The notes beneath the pieces are model-generated. The model was given only the letters and a program-made list of their open reading frames with translations, searched no databases and was not told the origin of the DNA. The position numbers and the translations under genes are program-made. Shown here piece by piece: positions 1 through 8,500 of a stretch of DNA of 13,447 nucleotides. Each line of letters begins with the position of its first letter. Position 1 is the stretch's first letter. Source of the DNA: Cryomorphaceae bacterium (GTDB taxonomy: Bacteria > Bacteroidota > Bacteroidia > Flavobacteriales > Schleiferiaceae); NCBI GenBank assembly GCA_949547975.1, contig CATITW010000253.1:1-13447 (forward strand), given 5' to 3'.

Positions 1-560
1 GGCAGGGGTAAAAGATCCAAAGGATTTCCTACGCTTCCCACAGGGGTTGTATTGATCCACCACTTCGCCTGTTGTGCGTGGTGTTGGCTCAGTACATCGA
101 AGCTTGCATCTCCATTTTTTCGTGCCACTACGGTAAAATCAACCTTCATATCTTCCAATACGCGTTGCACGGCTTTTGAGGCGCCTCCGTTACCAAAAAT
201 TAGCGCTTGCTTAGGGGCGGGACCTAGTCGTTCTAAACTGGCGAGAATACCATCGTAGTCGGTATTGTATCCGATAAGGTCATCTCCTTCCAGCACTAAT
301 GTGTTGACAGCTCCGATGCGCTGGGCACGTTGGTCCAATCGATCACAAGCATCCATCACTTCTTGTTTGAAAGGGATCGTTACGTTGAGTCCAGTCAATC
401 CCTGTGTCTCCATAAAGGTTTTAACGCCTTTTTCTGGCAACCGGTTCATTTCAAAGAGGCTGTAGGAGGCTTTGAGGGAGGCTGCACGAAAGAATTGGTC
501 AAAAATAGAAGGACTCAGGCTATGACCAATGGGTGTTCCTATGAGGCCCAATTTTAACAT
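1..560 (-). CDS. aroE: Shikimate dehydrogenase (NADP+), partial, C-terminus beyond the left edge
   Basis: Reduces 3-dehydroshikimate to shikimate with NADPH in the cytoplasmic aromatic amino-acid pathway. About 186 codons are visible, missing roughly the last quarter of the usual 245-290 residues. Numbered from the ATG at 560: substrate-binding segment GTPIGHSLSP (about 8-17), NVTIPFK with the catalytic lysine near 65, GAVNT (83-87), NTD with the catalytic-pair aspartate near 101, and a Rossmann glycine motif GNGGASKA (123-130); a conserved NTTPVG lies near the edge. The usual His-Asn after the Ser-Pro motif is replaced by Phe-Asp. Two ATGs are adjacent (563 and 560). I chose 560 because AGAGGT lies five bases ahead of it and because it shares one base with the DUF368 stop (TGATG), a typical coupled reinitiation arrangement; 563 is the alternative. 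Last visible gene of the TPR-DUF368-aroE operon. The family is near certain; only the C-terminus is unseen. Confidence 0.95.
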   Translation of the reverse strand, partial: MLKLGLIGTPIGHSLSPSIFDQFFRAASLKASYSLFEMNRLPEKGVKTFMETQGLTGLNVTIPFKQEVMDACDRLDQRAQRIGAVNTLVLEGDDLIGYNTDYDGILASLERLGPAPKQALIFGNGGASKAVQRVLEDMKVDFTVVARKNGDASFDVLSQHHAQQAKWWINTTPVGSVGNPLDLLPL

Positions 561-1468
561 CATTCACCTCTTTTTCCGGCCCACTCTAGACCCAAAACAA
601 CGACAGCTCCAGCAATGGCAAAAGCTAAGGCAGCTAGTGCATGCTCATCTGGAGGTAAATTTTGCACCGTTAAAGGCACGATTTCTTCTTTCGCAGTACC
701 GGCGTGCTTGGTAAAAGACGTTAGCACCTGCTTCCAAGGCCAAAGCTTATTTAAGGAGCCCAAAAGGAATCCAGAGAGCAGTGCGATGGTCAAATCATAG
801 TACCGATTAAAGATCCATTTAAGCGCTTTAGTGAAACTCAATAGGCCAAGGATAGCACCCACTCCAATGAGCGCTATGGTGAAAAGATCTCGATCAGCAA
901 CAGCGGCAAGCACAGTACTGTATGCTCCAAGCAGTAAAAGAATGAAACTACCAGAAATGCCGGGAAGGATCATGGCGCAAATGGCTAACGCACCGCACAA
1001 AACAAGATACCATGGCTCAGTGGTGCCGCTGGTTGCAGGAGCGATTGTGATCAGGTAAGCGATGAGTGTTCCACCAATCAAGGACAAAATCGCACCTACA
1101 TTCCAGCGCGTAACGGTTTTTCCGACCATCCATACACTTGCGGCAACGAGTCCGAAAAAGAAACTCCATACCCAAATTTCGTGATGTTCAAGGGCATAGG
1201 TGAGTAAGGACGCCAAGGAAAGGATACTGGTGAAAATACCCGCAAACAGTACGGCGAGAAAAGTGCCATTGATGTGGTTCCAAAAGGCGCGGAATTGGCC
1301 TTTTAAGATCAATTGGACTGCGGAAAGATTTAAGGCGCTTAAGGAAGCTATAAATTCTTCGTAAATGCCGGTAATAAATGCGATGGTTCCGCCGCTCACT
1401 CCGGGTACAACATCGGCAGCACCCATGGCCATACCTTTAAAGAAGAGACTTGCGTATTGCTTAATCAT
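560..1468 (-). CDS. DUF368 family membrane protein, probable polyprenyl-phosphate translocase (PopT-type)
   Basis: A 302-residue polytopic inner-membrane protein. DUF368 proteins have been described as transporters that return undecaprenyl (polyprenyl) phosphate, the lipid carrier of cell-wall synthesis, to the cytoplasmic face; that role is known for the family and inferred here. The sequence shows the family signature twice, ADVVPGVSGGT at about 18-28 and MILPGISGSF at about 166-175, each leading into a hydrophobic helix, which suggests an internal repeat of two re-entrant halves. Other hydrophobic stretches lie near 70-92, 98-115, 125-142, 155-166, 196-212, 226-240 and 278-296. Its start overlaps the end of the upstream TPR gene by eight bases, and its stop shares a base with the aroE start, so translation is probably coupled across the three genes. 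No signal peptide or extra domain is visible, and the length is usual for the family. Confidence 0.93.
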   Translation of the reverse strand: MIKQYASLFFKGMAMGAADVVPGVSGGTIAFITGIYEEFIASLSALNLSAVQLILKGQFRAFWNHINGTFLAVLFAGIFTSILSLASLLTYALEHHEIWVWSFFFGLVAASVWMVGKTVTRWNVGAILSLIGGTLIAYLITIAPATSGTTEPWYLVLCGALAICAMILPGISGSFILLLLGAYSTVLAAVADRDLFTIALIGVGAILGLLSFTKALKWIFNRYYDLTIALLSGFLLGSLNKLWPWKQVLTSFTKHAGTAKEEIVPLTVQNLPPDEHALAALAFAIAGAVVVLGLEWAGKRGE

Positions 1469-2762
1469 TGAAAAATTCTTGAATGCGCGCTAAAGTAGCA
1501 GGAATGTTGGGTACTAAAAGCAGTTCCGGGAAGTATTCCTCAAAGAGTACAATAGCATTTTTATTCAGCCCAAGACTCTCGAGCAAGACCCGTTCTGCTT
1601 CCGCTAAATCATCGGTAGCAAAGAGGTATCCGGCCAGGACAAGGCGCAACTGGAAGCTGTCTTCAAAGCGCGTTTTCGCCTGGATTAGGATAGAAATAGC
1701 CTCATGCAAGCGGTCCAATTCGATCAAGCATTCCACAAAGTCTAAAACATCCTCTTCTTCAAAGCTTTCGTCTTCCCATGCCACGTAGTAGTCGATCGCC
1801 GCTTTATCATATCGTTTCAATTCATACAACACATGCGCTCGCTCGAGGTGCACATCGTCAAGGTCGTCTTCAATCTCTATGGCTCGCGTAAAACTGTGCA
1901 GCGCCTCGGTAGGACAGCCCAATTCTTGTTCGATCATACCGATCCGAAAGTGGATGTAGCCCGACGCAACTTCCGCACTGACACTTTGGCGGTATGCAGT
2001 GAGCGCTTGGATCAGATCGTTGCGCTGCTCATAAATACGACCCAGTTCAAAATAGGCGGCATGAAAAGTATCGTCTGCAGTTACTGCCCATCGGAAGGAT
2101 TCTTCCGCCTTTTGTTCATTGCGTCGACGCGTCCAAAAAGCACCAAGCTGGTACCAGAGTAGGGGATTGTACGGTTCACGACTGGTATATTTTTCGAACA
2201 ATGCGATGGCTCGATCGAAATTGTGTGTGAAATCCAAACAAAGCGCGAGTTGATAGACCGTGCCTTCATCGAGCTCGTCGTCTAAATCGCATAATTTTTC
2301 CAAGGCAGTTGCCGCCAGCAGGTATTCCCCTTGGCTGAGGTGGGCATCCACCATGGCCTGAAGCACTTCGATCGGATCTTCGGCGGTTTCGAGTGCCTCA
2401 TCAAGCATCTCTAAGGCTCGTTTACGATCGCCTTGGTGCAAGAGCAAGGTAGCTTTTGCCACTAAAAGCTCGGTATTGCTATCGCCCAAGCCCTCCAACG
2501 CATGAATTTTAGCCTGAGCATGCGCAAAGTTTTTCTGGGCGATATCGAGCTGTACACTTTTGATTTTGAAAATGATGGAGCGGGGGTGAAGCTCCCGAGC
2601 ATAAGCGATCGCTTGCTGCACTTCTGCTAAGGAGGACAGATCAAGATAATAGTTCACAATCGCCTCCAAGTCTTCTACGTCAAAGTAGTGCCCGCGGCCT
2701 TCCTCTAAAGAAAGTTCATAGGTGCGCACTAGCGACAATACTTCTTGGTCTTCAAAACTCAT
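1461..2762 (-). CDS. Tetratricopeptide repeat (TPR) protein, cytoplasmic
   Basis: A 433-residue, strongly acidic all-helical repeat protein. There is no signal peptide or membrane segment, so it should be cytoplasmic. From about residue 40 to the end it consists of roughly ten degenerate 34-residue TPR units; the clearest are around 196-300, with phrases such as WYQLGAFW, AYFELGRIYE and HFRIGMIEQELG followed by the A-x-x-x-(F/Y)-x-x-A second-helix pattern. The N-terminus (FDVEDLEAIVNYYLD near 27-41) resembles that of TPR proteins conserved in Bacteroidota. TPRs bind protein partners; no enzyme motif is visible and the partner is unknown. It is the first gene of the operon with DUF368 and aroE. 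The start at 2762 has no Shine-Dalgarno sequence but is preceded by TAAATTTC four bases upstream, which may be a -7 box. Confidence 0.9.
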   Translation of the reverse strand: MSFEDQEVLSLVRTYELSLEEGRGHYFDVEDLEAIVNYYLDLSSLAEVQQAIAYARELHPRSIIFKIKSVQLDIAQKNFAHAQAKIHALEGLGDSNTELLVAKATLLLHQGDRKRALEMLDEALETAEDPIEVLQAMVDAHLSQGEYLLAATALEKLCDLDDELDEGTVYQLALCLDFTHNFDRAIALFEKYTSREPYNPLLWYQLGAFWTRRRNEQKAEESFRWAVTADDTFHAAYFELGRIYEQRNDLIQALTAYRQSVSAEVASGYIHFRIGMIEQELGCPTEALHSFTRAIEIEDDLDDVHLERAHVLYELKRYDKAAIDYYVAWEDESFEEEDVLDFVECLIELDRLHEAISILIQAKTRFEDSFQLRLVLAGYLFATDDLAEAERVLLESLGLNKNAIVLFEEYFPELLLVPNIPATLARIQEFFND

Positions 2763-2766
2763 ACTT

Positions 2767-2774
2767 GAAATTTA
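2767..2774 (-). promoter_or_regulatory. Candidate -7 box of the TPR-DUF368-aroE operon
   Basis: Read on the minus strand this is TAAATTTC, one mismatch from the Bacteroidota -7 consensus TAnnTTTG, ending four bases before the ATG at 2762. No convincing TTTG -33 element sits about 19 bases further upstream. If it is used, the transcript would begin at or within a few bases of the start codon. The support is its position, which matches the boxes of two other genes in this window. Confidence 0.3.
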
Positions 2775-2920
2775 CGCAGTTCGGTTTCCTTGTGGCGGTT
2801 GAACAAAGAGAAATTGGTCCCGTCTTTCAACACTGTTATTAACACCTTGCAAATTCGGTTCCACAATCTTGGAGCGACTTTTTGTCAGGGTTATCTTCGC
2901 CAAAACCAATTTCAAATCTC

Positions 2921-4303
2921 ATGACGCTCATCAAATCTATTTCTGGAATCCGCGGTACCATCGGTGGTACACAAGACAACAACCTAACACCGGTAGATGC
3001 CGTGAAGTTCGCTTCGGGCTACGGTGCCTGGCTTAAAGAAATGCATGCGAACCCTACGGTGGTGATCGGTCGCGATGCTCGCCCTTCCGGACAAATGATT
3101 GAAGATTTGGTCATTGCCACATTGCAAGGACTTGGGATTGATGTGATTAACGCCGGTTTAAGCACCACACCCACCGTAGAAATGCTCGTAACTAGATTCA
3201 ATGCGGAAGGTGGTATCATCCTAACCGCTTCGCACAACCCGAAGCAGTGGAATGCCCTGAAACTACTCAATGAAAAAGGCGAATTTGTATCCGGAGCTGA
3301 CGGTGCGAAAATCTTGGAACTCGCCGAGAGCGGCGCCATCGAATTTGCAGAGGTCGACGATCTAGGCACAGTCACCCCTTGTTCTGACGGCATCGACTGG
3401 CATATCGATGAGATTCTTGCACTGCCAAAAGTGGATGCCGAGGCCGTTAAGAAAGCCGGTTTTAATGTAGTGATCGATGCGGTACACAGTTCCGGATCCG
3501 TAGCCATTCCAGCGCTTCTCGATAAAATGGGTGTAACCTATAACAACCTCTATCCAGAACCATCTGGACAGTTTCCTCACAATCCAGAACCCCTCGAAAA
3601 GCACCTTGGAGAGATCATCGGTGAATGTTCTACGGGCAAGTATGACATGGGAATCGTGGTAGATCCGGACGTAGACCGATTAGCTTTTGTCGACGAAAAA
3701 GGCGCCATGTTCGGTGAGGAGTACACCTTGGTTCTTATGGCCGACTATCTGATCGATGGTCCTGGTGCGCATGTCGTGAGTAATATGAGTTCCTCGAAAG
3801 CCCTTCGTGACCTGGTGGAATCCAAAGGCGGTACGTATTCAGCATCGGCAGTAGGCGAGGTAAATGTCGTGACTGAAATGAAGCGCACCGAAAGCCTTTT
3901 TGGCGGTGAAGGAAACGGTGGAGTAATCTTACCAGAGCTGCACTACGGCCGCGATGCCTTAGTCGGGATTGCTTTGGCGTTAACTCACCTGGCTACTTCG
4001 GGCAAAACAATGAGCACTCTGCGTGCAGGTTACCCGCAATATTACATGGCCAAACAAAAAATTGAATTGACTCCGGATTTAGATGTGGATGCACTCTTAG
4101 AAAAGATGGCAGCAACCTACACATCGGAAGAACTCAGTACTATTGACGGGGTGAAAATTACCTGGTCAGACCGCTGGGTGCACATGAGAAAATCCAATAC
4201 GGAGCCGATCATCCGAATCTATACGGAGGCCCCAAGTACGCAGGAGGCCACGGATTTAGGTCTACGTTTCATCGAGGAGTTGGGAGCACTGGCTAAAGGT
4301 TAA
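2921..4303 (+). CDS. glmM: Phosphoglucosamine mutase / alpha-D-phosphohexomutase family enzyme
   Basis: A 460-residue cytoplasmic enzyme that interconverts a hexose 6-phosphate and 1-phosphate through a phosphoserine. As GlmM it would make glucosamine-1-phosphate for UDP-GlcNAc and so for peptidoglycan. All four family sites are visible: the phosphoserine loop TASHNP with Ser at about 104, the metal loop DPDVDR at 248-253, the sugar loop GEGNGG at 329-334, and the phosphate-binding loop RKSNTEPIIR at 423-432. The sugar loop differs from the GEQSGH of textbook bacterial GlmM and from GEESGH of many PGM/PMM enzymes, so substrate choice is less certain than fold; GlmM is the usual assignment in Bacteroidota. 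An in-frame TTG at 2882 would add 13 residues, but I chose the ATG at 2921 because it gives the family-typical beginning MTLIKSISGIRGT. It diverges from the TPR operon and is followed 51 bases later by a cysteine desulfurase. Confidence 0.92.
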   Translation: MTLIKSISGIRGTIGGTQDNNLTPVDAVKFASGYGAWLKEMHANPTVVIGRDARPSGQMIEDLVIATLQGLGIDVINAGLSTTPTVEMLVTRFNAEGGIILTASHNPKQWNALKLLNEKGEFVSGADGAKILELAESGAIEFAEVDDLGTVTPCSDGIDWHIDEILALPKVDAEAVKKAGFNVVIDAVHSSGSVAIPALLDKMGVTYNNLYPEPSGQFPHNPEPLEKHLGEIIGECSTGKYDMGIVVDPDVDRLAFVDEKGAMFGEEYTLVLMADYLIDGPGAHVVSNMSSSKALRDLVESKGGTYSASAVGEVNVVTEMKRTESLFGGEGNGGVILPELHYGRDALVGIALALTHLATSGKTMSTLRAGYPQYYMAKQKIELTPDLDVDALLEKMAATYTSEELSTIDGVKITWSDRWVHMRKSNTEPIIRIYTEAPSTQEATDLGLRFIEELGALAKG

Positions 4304-4309
4304 AAACAA

Positions 4310-4325
4310 TACGTATTCCTACGTA
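4310..4325. repeat. Tandem TACGTA palindromes overlapping the desulfurase promoter
   Basis: Two copies of the self-complementary hexamer TACGTA (4310-4315 and 4320-4325) are separated by four bases, a ten-base periodicity equal to one helical turn. The second copy overlaps the first two bases of the -7 box at 4324-4331. The geometry would suit a dimeric repressor covering the promoter, but no regulator is known here and two hexamers can arise by chance. Confidence 0.35.
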
Positions 4326-4331
4326 TCTTTG
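4324..4331 (+). promoter_or_regulatory. -7 box upstream of the cysteine desulfurase
   Basis: TATCTTTG is an exact match to the Bacteroidota -7 consensus TAnnTTTG. It lies just after the glmM stop codon and 23 bases before the desulfurase ATG, so transcription would start near 4335 with a leader of about 20 bases. No clear TTTG -33 element is seen at the usual distance. Its presence suggests that the desulfurase is transcribed at least partly independently of glmM. Confidence 0.5.
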
Positions 4332-4354
4332 AGAACACTCAAAAACATTCAGCT

Positions 4355-5500
4355 ATGGGCGTTATTTTTTTGGACAATGCAGCGACTACACCATTAGAGC
4401 CTCGCGTCAAAGAGGAAATGGTGCGTATGATGGACAACTTTGGAAATCCTTCTTCTACACATGTAAGTGGTCGTGGAGCAAAGATTGAAGTCGAGGTTGT
4501 TCGTAAGCGCATTGCACAACAAATAGGTGCTGAACCAGGTGAGATATTTTTCACTTCTGGCGGTACTGAAGCGGATAACATGGCCCTGTTTTGTAGCGTT
4601 AGAGATTTAGGTGTACAGCGCATCATTTCTACCACGATCGAACACCATGCGGTAGGACATCCCATCGAATTTATGGTGGAACGTGGTGAGGTTGAAGCGG
4701 TCTATTTAGGAGTGAATGAATACGGTGATATCGATCTGGCCCAGTTGGAAGAATTCTTGAAAGAGGAGCCAAAAACACTGGTTAGTTTGATGTATGCGAA
4801 CAATGAGATCGGTAACCTTCACCCGGTAGGTGAAATTTCAGCACTGTGCCAAAAGTATGGGGCATTGTTCCATTCCGATACAGTGCAAGCTATGGGCCAT
4901 TTACCGATCAGTGTTAAAGACGTACACTATGACTTCTTAACGTGCTCCGCACACAAGATTCATGGCCCAAAAGGGGTCGGCTTCGCTTACGTGCGCAGCG
5001 GGTTAAAAATAAAGCCCCTCATCCAAGGAGGTGCCCAAGAACGCAATATGCGGGCAGGTACGGAAAACACCATCGGAATCTGTGGTTTAGGCAAAGCCTT
5101 TGAGATTGCCACTGCCGAAATGGAAGAAGATAAAAAGCGTGTTGAAGCGCTCAAATCTCGAGTGATCAAAGAAGTACAGGATATTGTCCCGGGAGTGCGC
5201 TTCTTCGGACGCAGCGCAGAACTGGAGAACAGTTTGTATACCGTACTCAGTATTGCTTTTCCAAAAACGGACAATGACATGTTGACATTCTCCTTCGATA
5301 TCAAAGGCATTAGCGTGTCTGGAGGATCCGCATGCACCTCAGGTTCTAATCAAGGGTCTCACGTGATCAGAGCACTCGGCGAATGGACTAAAGAGTACCA
5401 GCCGGTGCGTGTTTCATTCAGTAAATTCAATACCGAAGACTGCATCGAAGGATTCTTAGGAGCCCTTAAGGAGATATACGCGAAGCATCCTATTGCCTAA
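4355..5500 (+). CDS. Cysteine desulfurase, NifS/IscS type (PLP-dependent, class V aminotransferase fold)
   Basis: A 381-residue cytoplasmic enzyme that removes sulfur from L-cysteine as an enzyme-bound persulfide, giving alanine and supplying Fe-S cluster assembly or tRNA thiolation. Visible sites: LDNAATTP at the N-terminus (6-13), PLP-stacking His in EHHAV near 98, Asp175 and Gln178 in the HSDTVQAMG segment, the Schiff-base lysine at about 201 in SAHKIHGPKG, the RAGTEN motif at 233-238, and the persulfide-forming cysteine at about 327 in SGGSACTSGS. The SACTSG loop resembles the IscS/NifS group more than the SufS group. Length is usual. The start follows a TATCTTTG box by 23 bases and no other ATG fits the family N-terminus. 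No iscU, iscR or tRNA-thiolation partner is adjacent, so the acceptor cannot be inferred from context. A convergent gene ends 24 bases downstream. Confidence 0.95.
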   Translation: MGVIFLDNAATTPLEPRVKEEMVRMMDNFGNPSSTHVSGRGAKIEVEVVRKRIAQQIGAEPGEIFFTSGGTEADNMALFCSVRDLGVQRIISTTIEHHAVGHPIEFMVERGEVEAVYLGVNEYGDIDLAQLEEFLKEEPKTLVSLMYANNEIGNLHPVGEISALCQKYGALFHSDTVQAMGHLPISVKDVHYDFLTCSAHKIHGPKGVGFAYVRSGLKIKPLIQGGAQERNMRAGTENTIGICGLGKAFEIATAEMEEDKKRVEALKSRVIKEVQDIVPGVRFFGRSAELENSLYTVLSIAFPKTDNDMLTFSFDIKGISVSGGSACTSGSNQGSHVIRALGEWTKEYQPVRVSFSKFNTEDCIEGFLGALKEIYAKHPIA

Positions 5501-5510
5501 CTAAGCAATA
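5491..5510. terminator. Small hairpin between convergent genes, possible weak terminator
   Basis: TATTGC (5491-5496) and GCAATA (5505-5510) form a six-pair stem with an eight-base loop, overlapping the desulfurase stop codon and lying 15 bases beyond the stop of the converging minus-strand gene. There is no T-tract on either side and only two G-C pairs, so it is at best a weak transcript-end structure. It is the only inverted repeat in this 24-base gap. Confidence 0.25.
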
Positions 5511-5524
5511 CAACAAAATGAGGC

Positions 5525-8500
5525 TTACTGAATAATGGTGATGGTGCCCATACGCACTTCCTCACCACCTGTAAAGCGGTAGGTATAGACGTCTTGCGGG
5601 ACAGGTTTGCCATTGAATGTACCGTCCCAGAATTCCTGGAAGGGGTTTTCGCTCCTAAACACTTCATTACCCCAGCTGTCGAAAATGACCAAAATAGGGT
5701 CCTCTAAGCAGCTGTTACCTGAAATACGAAACTCTTCATTATTGGAGTCGTCGTTTGGCGTGAATGCGTTTGGAATGTAGACACGTCCGTCGATTCGAAT
5801 AATGTCTGCAAGAAAATTGAACCCGTAGTCTCTATTACATACGGTATCAATAATAGTTAAGGTGACATCTTCTAAACCAGACTCCGGATATCTGAAGGAG
5901 GGGACCATCCCCGTATCGGTAGTACCGCTAAAATCCCAGATAAAACTCATTGTGGAATCGATATTAGTGTAGATCACATCCACGCCTCCATAACGGCAGC
6001 TGTCGGTGAATACACTGACCCCAGGTACATTCGCATCGTTATCGAAAACGATCAAAAAGCTTTGGCTACTGCTCACGTCACAGAAACTATCGCGCGCCGT
6101 AACTACGGCAGTATACGAGCCTGTATTTGGAAACGAATGGTTGACCACAGAATCAGTCGTGACTAGGGTTGTCCCGTCTCCAAAATCCCATTCGTAGTAC
6201 TGTGCATCGTTCAAAAGTTCTGACCAAGTGGCCTCGCGGAACAAATCACAACTCGTATAATCCACGTTCCAGTCTGTAGTCGGGAAGTTGGCGGTATCGT
6301 GTTCGATCTCGATATAGGTCGTGTCATACGTGTCGCATACGGTATCGATAGCGACCAGCATTACATTGTACGTGCCTAAACCTGGAAAGGTAACTATGGG
6401 ATTCTCTAGGTTCGAGGTGTCGCCTTGATCGAAATTCCAGAAATAAGCATTTGCATTCACGCTGCTATTGCTCATACGCAAGGTGAGTTCGTAACAGGTG
6501 GTGTCGATCAAATAATCTAGATCTACATCAGCTTCTGCAATGACACTCGTTTCAAAATCAAGCTTGATGACCCCAAGGTTACAGTTGCTGCTGTTGTTGT
6601 TCGGCGAGAAGGCCCCTGGAGTGGTGGGGAGGTCGTCATTACCGCCACACCCGGCACATACCGCTTGATAGATGCGTCCGCGGTCGTCAAAGCGACTTGT
6701 GCCGCCGTCCACGTGTTCAGAGCTGGCAGAGCCACCGAAAAAGCTTCCGTATTTAAACGTCGTGAAATTCTTACCGAGAACCATAAAATAGAAATCGGAG
6801 CCATCTGTAGTCGTTTGAAAGGCGTCCGCTGAGGTAGGAAGGTCGGTAACGGTGGTGTTCGTAAATGAATTGTTGGTAACCCCGCCCCAGCCCGAGAGAA
6901 GGATGTTTAGACAGTCATCCACGTTAAAGGCGGTGGGTACTAGATTAAGGGTCCCTTGTGGTGAGCCAAAAGCGGTACTGGCCATGCTCGTTCCAAGGTC
7001 ATTACTGATTTTATGGATGAATTGACGGCGGTATTGAGGGGTACCCCAAGATCCCGCACTGATCGGATAGGTGCCAAAGGTTTGTCCGAATACAAAGACA
7101 TTTCCTTGCTTGTCGACATCGAGCAAAAAAGTCATGTCGTACTGGTTGGTCCCTACGTAGGTGCTTTGGTTGATTGCTCCGGTCGTAGCGTTAAGTTTTG
7201 CCACGAATCCGTCTTCGAACGTACCTGCTTTAGTCGACTTAAATCCGCCTCCGGTAAAAGGCAAATCTGCGCCTAAAGTTCCTCCGCAAATAAAAACTTC
7301 GTTGTTAAAGTATTTGACGCCAAAGCCCGCGTCGTTTGCGGTCGATCCATAGTAATTACTCCACAGCACGGAGGTACCGCTGGCGTTAAGTTTCATGACT
7401 ACCGCATCTTGCTGTCCGCTATTGGAACACGAGGAACAATTCGTCGTGATAAAATCAGTGCTGTTGGTCGAGGCAGTGAGGTATATATTATTCGCATCAT
7501 CCACGATGATTTCACCTCTAGAGGCGTCCCCGTAGTTTTTGTTGAGTGCTGTGTTTAGACCATCATTGCCAGCTCCGCCAAGATATGTAGAGCTGAGTAG
7601 GGCAGAGCCGTTTGCGTTGAAGCGGGTTACAAATAGATCGGAGTCTTCGAAGGTGTAACCGTTAATATTTACGTTGGATCCACCTGCATTTGTAGATTGT
7701 ATCGGATTTTGCGTTGGGAAGTTGGTACTCCCCGTAGTTCCCATTACGATGAGATGTCCCAAAGAATTCACCACCATACTATGAGGGTGGTCCGGATCAG
7801 TACCTCCTAAATACGTGGCATAGAGCAGCGTTTGACCGGTGGGTTCAAAAACGGAGATGGTCACATCAGGATTGAATCCAAGGTTGATTCCTGGCGGATC
7901 ATTGTATGCGGTTTGAAATGCTCCTACAGTAGCGACATAACCGGTTGCGAAAGAAACGCCTCCGCCATACAGCCTGCCCGCTTCGTCATAGGTGGCTGTA
8001 AACCCCCAATTATCGGTTAGAGATCCGCTAAAAGAAGTGAACACGAGTAAAGGATCGATGACCAGACTGTCTAATTGGTCCACATCAAAAGAAGTCCCAT
8101 AGGAAAGGACCTCATTGTGCAGCTCATACCATATAGGTACATCGAGCTTCTGTCCATTTTGATAGCCCCAAGCAGCAGGAATACCCTCGATAAATGAACC
8201 AACTGAGGTGGAAATAGTGACGTGGCCTTCTGCATCAACTTCAATACTTTCCGCGCCATCATAGGTCCATTTTAGCTCATTGAGAACGTTCGGATTTCCC
8301 AGATACCATTCATATTTCAAGTGATTACCTCCTTGTTTGAAGCGCAATTCACTAGAGGGGTAGAGCCCTTTATAGGCCAATTCAGTCGCAGGCCGTACTC
8401 CTGACTTCCAGCGACTTTTATCCTTACCGAGGTAATAGTTGTTTACGTACTCTACAGGGGCTTCCCCTATAGGAAGTTGCGCCTTGCCACCTAAGAATTT

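Noticed and set aside
52..557. Short plus-strand frames of 66-75 codons
   Set aside because: They lie antisense to the well-supported aroE reading frame, overlap each other in different frames and resemble no known protein.
2804..2811. TCTCTTTG on the minus strand as a -7 box for the TPR operon
   Set aside because: It mismatches the first part of the consensus (C instead of A) and has only a GTTG 16 bases upstream; the start-proximal TAAATTTC shares geometry with other genes and was preferred.
2879..2899. TTTTTG followed by TATCTTCG as a glmM promoter
   Set aside because: The spacer is only seven bases where about 19 is expected. TATCTTCG alone, one mismatch from the -7 consensus, with CTTG 20 bases upstream, remains possible but too weak to list.
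2882..2920. TTG start extending the glmM protein by 13 residues
   Set aside because: The added residues do not resemble the family N-terminus, while ATG at 2921 begins with the conserved LIKSISGIRGT phrase.
3019..3507. A 162-codon minus-strand frame inside glmM
   Set aside because: It is a shadow of a strongly conserved gene on the other strand, with a low-complexity serine-rich product and no family features.
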